Of a stretch of 35,432 nt of DNA, positions 31,537-35,432 are shown in pieces. The position numbers were made by a program, and so were the translations under genes. Location: contig JAJDXV010000017.1 in assembly GCA_022823085.1 (NCBI GenBank), positions 1 through 35,432 on the forward strand, given 5' to 3'. The notes beneath the pieces are model-generated. The model was given only the letters and a program-made list of their open reading frames with translations. It made no database searches and was not told where the DNA came from. How positions within the stretch are numbered: position 1 is the stretch's first letter; every line of letters starts with the position of its first letter. The stretch is from Candidatus Poribacteria bacterium. Its GTDB lineage: Bacteria > Poribacteria > WGA-4E > WGA-3G.

Positions 31537-34500
31537 ATGCCTAACAAATCTGATTCTTCTCACCACTATCAGCAAACTGAATTAAGGTCAACTGATCCGA
31601 ACATGTCAAACACGTCAACGCCATCGCGAATCGTTTTGGACATCGCGTCTGATACCAATACAATACTCGGACATGAAAACCTTGGATTTCTTTCCAGCAA
31701 TAGAGGGTTTGTTCCGCTAAACCAAACAACTCAGCGATTGCCTGCTGACTTTGATGCGTGGGAGAATCTTGTTGCCGAGTTACCCAATCACTATTCATCG
31801 CTCCGTTTACGTAACCTCATTGAGCAGCTACCCATTTTACAAGCAGAAGCGAAGCATTTAGCTGATATTCACCTCATCAGGGCTTGTAGTCTATTGTCTA
31901 TATTGTCTCACGCATACTATTATGTCCGATCAGAACCGCCAGAGAATGGACTCCCACCGCAATTGAAACACCCCTGGGAAACCGTACAAAAGAGATTGCA
32001 GCGCCCTCTCGGTGTCCTGTCCTACATAGACCTCATTGTTTACAATTGGCAATTCAAGGAACCGGAGGAATCCTTTGACCTCAACAATCTCGAACTCCTT
32101 TTTCCGACAGTGAACAACCCATCCGAGCAGATTTTTTATCTGACACAATTGGAAATTTTAGCCCATTGCGCGCCTATTGTCCCTAATATTGTCAAAGCAC
32201 AAGAGGCGATTCGGCAGAACGACCCCGAAGCACTGAAAACCGCATTGACTGCTATCATCGCTTGTTTGAAAAAGATAGTACATAAATCACTATTCAACAT
32301 CAATCCAAATAGCTATAGTGAAAACTACGTTGACCACATCACCTGGGCAAAAACAGTCGCCCCGTTTGCCGTGCCTTTTCGGAAGGATGTTCTTGGTCCC
32401 AGCGGCACCTCATCCCCAGTCTTTAACCTCCTTGACACGTTTTTAGAACGCCGAAAACACGAAACCTTTCTCGGTAGCGAGATAAAAGCCTTGCGTGCCA
32501 CTTATCCGATCTTCTGGCAGCAATTCATTGAGGTTGTATCCGAAGTTTCTTTACGGGCATACGTCAGGAAAATGGATGATCCCATCCTGGACAACCTCTA
32601 TCAAGAGGCAATAGATATCTATGCAAGCGATAATGGGTTCTTAGGACGGCACCGCATGAAAGTCTACGGGTATCTGGAGCTCGCTTTTAAGGTGGGTAGA
32701 GGCATAACCATCGGTGGATTCGCAGGCAAATTTAAAGATAGAGAACACAACCGAGTAGACGCTGAACTTGAGTACGCTCGCTTAGAACGCACAGAGTCTT
32801 TCCCCGAAAACTGTCATTTCGGGTACGTCAAATCCGTACGTCAAACCCACGCCGCAGGGACTCCAGACGTAAAACACCTAATTTTAGATGTAAAAGGATC
32901 CGGTATAAAATACGAGCCAGGAGACCGCTGTCTGATTTTACCTGAAAACACAGACACCCTTATACAGAAAACATGGAAGGCTTTAAAAGCACACGACACT
33001 GAACCGAAAATTGTTTTATCTCAAGAGTGGCAAGAAGCAATGAAATTGAGGCACGCCTTCGAGAATACCACTGCTCTACCGTTGGAAACATTCTTGCGCT
33101 TCGCCCAAATAAGACCTGTTCACCATCGGATAGCACACGCCCTTTATATAGTAAGTAAAAGTAGATTTTTAGCCGAACAACTTCGACATCAGACAACTAC
33201 GCATTGGGAACTTTGGGAAGTACTGAACCGATTGAGCAGCGAAGGCTTTGAACCACGTACACTGCTTGATACGGAACCTAATACGAATGGTTACCTGGCC
33301 CGAGTCATTCCCCCACTCAATTTCAAAAACTACTCTATTTCGTCTGCTATGGATACTGATGAAACCAATGGCACTTCAGAACTACATCTGACAGTTGGGA
33401 TCGTAAAATATCATTCCAATGGAGAAGTGAAATACGGCACTGCTTCCAAATTTTTGACAGATAGCTTAGACAGACAGACCCCCATCTCGTTTCGGGTTAA
33501 TCACCCTCCAAGATTCAGTTTACCAGCTGACAAACGGACTCCAATATTGATGATCGCAGGCGGAACAGGAATATCACCATTTCGCTCATTTATTCTCGAA
33601 CGATTGAAAGACCCAGAATCAGAGCAGATGTATCTCATGTTTTTTACACAGTCCAGAGCACATTTTCACTATCAGGAAGATCTTCTCCATGCCTGCGTAA
33701 ATAAGCGACTCAAGTTGTTTGTCAAATTCTCGCGAGAAGATATTCAAATTGATATGAAGAGAACTTTGGAAACGGGGAGTCAATTTCTTTATCAGGAAGG
33801 AACGAGAGGTCACGTCCAGGATTTTTTGGCGGATGTTAACATTAGCAAGGAAATTTGGCAATTTTTACAGAATCAGGACGCAACACCATACCTATATATC
33901 TGCGGCCGCACGGGATTTGCTAAAGCCGCCCACGAGTCCCTCAAAAACGTTTTTTTTCAAAACTTACCGGGATCTCCAGCAGAACGCGAAGTCAAAGCAG
34001 CACAACATATCGCAAAATTTTTTGCTACAGGGAGGCTCAAACAAGAAACTTTCACGAACGCCGCTGTTATATCTCGTGCCGAGGAAAGCATTAAAGTCTC
34101 AGAACTTGCGAAAAAGAATAATCCTACAGAGCAATGCTGGCTCGCTATTGATAACCAAGTATACGATCTAACCGATTTTCACAATACCCATCCAGGAGGA
34201 CAGAAGATCTTGAGAGCCTACTACGGATTAGACGCTACACAGGGTTTCGTAAAGGTCCACAATAGTAGATTGGACATCGACTCCTTGAAAGAGATGTACC
34301 GTATTGGCAGATTACATCTCCCGACTTTCAAAGAAAAAAGTCAAACGATAAACAAAGCACTGAGCCAATTAGGAAAAATATACCAGACCTGGGTCTCAGC
34401 CCTATATCTCGCCGTGGAGATGGAAAACGCTCACCTTCTTGACCAAGAGATACGCGATCAAAGTCTCATCGCAGATGAATCTCCAAGTTTAGAGACGCCG

Positions 34501-35010
34501 TATAAAGCGGAAAAATCCGTAGAAACGCATAAGAGGTTCTACGAGTTTTATTTCATCCCATTAATAAATGAAGTTATTCCTGAACTATGGGAATTCACGA
34601 AAGGAATGGGGGCTAACGAGAAAGTAAACACCGAGATGAACAAGAAATTTACGGAGATGCGATCTCAGGAATCCATTCAAGAGAGTGAAAACTTGTCACA
34701 AACCCTACAAGACACGCTTGATCTTTTGGTCAATAAATCGGAGGGTAATGCCCAACATGAATTGTCACATATCTTTGAAGTTATAGACACTTTATTTGTT
34801 TTGGACAGAGCATTTTTGGCAACAATTAAACAAAAATTAATCGAAGCCGTTACGCTCTTTGAAATTCACGAAGATCGAGTTGATACCCAGCTCCCCGCAC
34901 TAATCCAAATTTTTTACGGTTTTAGTGAGGCTGTAGAAAATTTTGCGGAAGGCATAAGAAAATACCATCAACAAGTCCGTTGGAGACTTGAATCCATAAA
35001 CAAAACATAA
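31537..35010 (+). CDS. Indoleamine dioxygenase-like heme domain fused to FAD/NAD(P)H reductase and cytochrome b5
   Basis: A 1157-residue protein; ATG 31537 follows CAGGAGG. Residues about 65-415 resemble indoleamine 2,3-dioxygenase (IDO): LPADFDAWENLVAELP, PLGVLSYIDLIVYNW, GPSGTSSPVFNLLDTFL, LRATYPIFWQQF, then GRHRMKVYGYLELAFKVGR with His372 as likely proximal heme ligand. Residues about 425-805 are a cytochrome P450 reductase-type FAD/NAD(P)H module without FMN domain: KNYSISS (596-602 region), YGTASKFL, MIAGGTGISPFRSF (672-685), YICGRTG with Cys789. Residues about 850-925 are cytochrome b5 with heme ligands His885 (HPGG) and His908. The last 230 residues are helical, unknown. There is no signal peptide. 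All parts needed to take electrons from NAD(P)H to a heme oxygenase are in one chain. The substrate is unknown: the FYxxxRPF motif of IDO is not evident. Confidence 0.72.
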   Translation: MPNKSDSSHHYQQTELRSTDPNMSNTSTPSRIVLDIASDTNTILGHENLGFLSSNRGFVPLNQTTQRLPADFDAWENLVAELPNHYSSLRLRNLIEQLPILQAEAKHLADIHLIRACSLLSILSHAYYYVRSEPPENGLPPQLKHPWETVQKRLQRPLGVLSYIDLIVYNWQFKEPEESFDLNNLELLFPTVNNPSEQIFYLTQLEILAHCAPIVPNIVKAQEAIRQNDPEALKTALTAIIACLKKIVHKSLFNINPNSYSENYVDHITWAKTVAPFAVPFRKDVLGPSGTSSPVFNLLDTFLERRKHETFLGSEIKALRATYPIFWQQFIEVVSEVSLRAYVRKMDDPILDNLYQEAIDIYASDNGFLGRHRMKVYGYLELAFKVGRGITIGGFAGKFKDREHNRVDAELEYARLERTESFPENCHFGYVKSVRQTHAAGTPDVKHLILDVKGSGIKYEPGDRCLILPENTDTLIQKTWKALKAHDTEPKIVLSQEWQEAMKLRHAFENTTALPLETFLRFAQIRPVHHRIAHALYIVSKSRFLAEQLRHQTTTHWELWEVLNRLSSEGFEPRTLLDTEPNTNGYLARVIPPLNFKNYSISSAMDTDETNGTSELHLTVGIVKYHSNGEVKYGTASKFLTDSLDRQTPISFRVNHPPRFSLPADKRTPILMIAGGTGISPFRSFILERLKDPESEQMYLMFFTQSRAHFHYQEDLLHACVNKRLKLFVKFSREDIQIDMKRTLETGSQFLYQEGTRGHVQDFLADVNISKEIWQFLQNQDATPYLYICGRTGFAKAAHESLKNVFFQNLPGSPAEREVKAAQHIAKFFATGRLKQETFTNAAVISRAEESIKVSELAKKNNPTEQCWLAIDNQVYDLTDFHNTHPGGQKILRAYYGLDATQGFVKVHNSRLDIDSLKEMYRIGRLHLPTFKEKSQTINKALSQLGKIYQTWVSALYLAVEMENAHLLDQEIRDQSLIADESPSLETPYKAEKSVETHKRFYEFYFIPLINEVIPELWEFTKGMGANEKVNTEMNKKFTEMRSQESIQESENLSQTLQDTLDLLVNKSEGNAQHELSHIFEVIDTLFVLDRAFLATIKQKLIEAVTLFEIHEDRVDTQLPALIQIFYGFSEAVENFAEGIRKYHQQVRWRLESINKT

Positions 35011-35023
35011 AGAGGGTTTTCGC

Positions 35024-35432
35024 CTAAATAATGATATTGAGTTGGGTTTGCCCGATTTTTAGGATGTCAGAAACGTCTCCATTGACGCGGAATCTCGCAA
35101 ATAAAGCGATCATAGCATTAACCATCTCAACACTCTTAGATCTCAACACTCTTAGAAACGATAATAGACTTGCGTTTGAAACGCCCGAACCAATGTCTCA
35201 TCTGGCAATTGTTTCGTTCAATGGCGTGTGTCTCGGCTTTCGTCTGAACCAAGAGGTTTGACGGGATAAGACTTTTATACGGTTTCCAGTTATCCGTATA
35301 ATACACCTTCACCTGCCAGTTCTCCAAACGTTGGAGCAGTTTTTTCAATGTGGTTTTATCTCTATCACCACATTCCCATGCGATGAGTTCTCCGGTATCA
35401 CGACAAAACGCCTTCCATATCCAGAGTTTGTT
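35024..35432 (-). pseudogene. IS1-family transposase (DDE), frameshifted, runs off the right edge
   Basis: From the right edge the minus strand reads NKLWIWKAFCRDTGELIAWE, then YYTDNWKPYKSLIP, then ETHAIERNNCQMRHWFGRFKRKSIIVSKSVE. This is the IS1 InsB-type catalytic domain, with D in YYTDNW and the IERNN..RHW..R region. Translation now stops at 35136-35138. If one copy of a 16-bp tandem duplication (35124-35155) is removed, the frame continues MVNAMIALFARFRVNGD and on to a TAG at 35024-35026, the expected transposase tail. The duplication therefore broke the gene. The element's end must lie in the roughly 14 bases between this stop and the fusion gene's stop, or within that gene; no terminal repeat could be fixed. 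Confidence 0.8.
35124..35155. repeat. 16-bp tandem duplication
   Basis: ATCTCAACACTCTTAG occurs twice without a gap. Sixteen is not a multiple of three, so the second copy shifts the transposase frame. Confidence 0.95.

Noticed and set aside
34310..35007. C-terminal 230 residues of the fusion protein as a known sensor or kinase domain
   Set aside because: Helical and charged but without any motif I can name; left unassigned.

Overview
The window looks like a contig from an uncultured, Candidatus Poribacteria-like bacterium. This is an inference from content: several Gfo/Idh/MocA oxidoreductases, an FGE/SUMF1-fold lipoprotein, TPR proteins, many small mobile-element scars, roughly balanced base composition, and a Pup-proteasome locus flanked by genes that are not actinobacterial. 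No rRNA or tRNA gene was seen.

Layout. 1-4100 is accessory, decayed DNA: a transposase-like start at the left edge, a 5'-truncated TPR gene, a VOC-family remnant, a HicB-like small protein, an exported helical protein and the C-terminal part of an Rpn/PD-(D/E)XK transposase-like protein. 4123-7150 holds two convergent Gfo/Idh/MocA oxidoreductases and a DUF58 protein. 7395-8650 is an IS200/IS605-type element without TnpA. It encodes an HNH-less, RRXRR/PLMP RuvC protein (IsrB-like) preceded by a structured non-coding region that fits an omega RNA. 8834-9848 has two tandem VOC proteins and a strong terminator. 9863-13537 is metH on the minus strand.

14316-27148 is a plus-strand core region: a LolA-like carrier, pgsA, thpR, recA, and then the whole pupylation and proteasome set (ARC/Mpa ATPase, Dop, Pup, PrcB, PrcA, PafA) followed by pyruvate phosphate dikinase. 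A TTGACA-17-TATACT promoter precedes the ATPase. A perfect 75-bp repeat sits in front of both pup and prcA, and an intrinsic terminator separates prcA from pafA. Together these genes encode tagging (PafA), tag activation and removal (Dop), the tag (Pup, ending GGQ), the unfoldase (ARC) and the threonine protease chamber (PrcA/PrcB).

27241-35432 is accessory again: a small membrane protein, a MITE-like element, a cupin plus oxidoreductase pair, and a 57-residue cysteine-rich peptide gene with its own consensus promoter, a 12-C tract near its 3' end and its own terminator. An FGE-fold lipoprotein follows, and then a 1157-residue protein that appears to fuse an indoleamine 2,3-dioxygenase-like heme domain, a CPR-type FAD/NAD(P)H reductase and a cytochrome b5 domain. 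The right edge is an IS1-family transposase broken by a 16-bp tandem duplication. The best candidates for something new are the dioxygenase-reductase-b5 fusion, the cysteine-rich peptide gene and the IsrB-like element with its visible RNA architecture.
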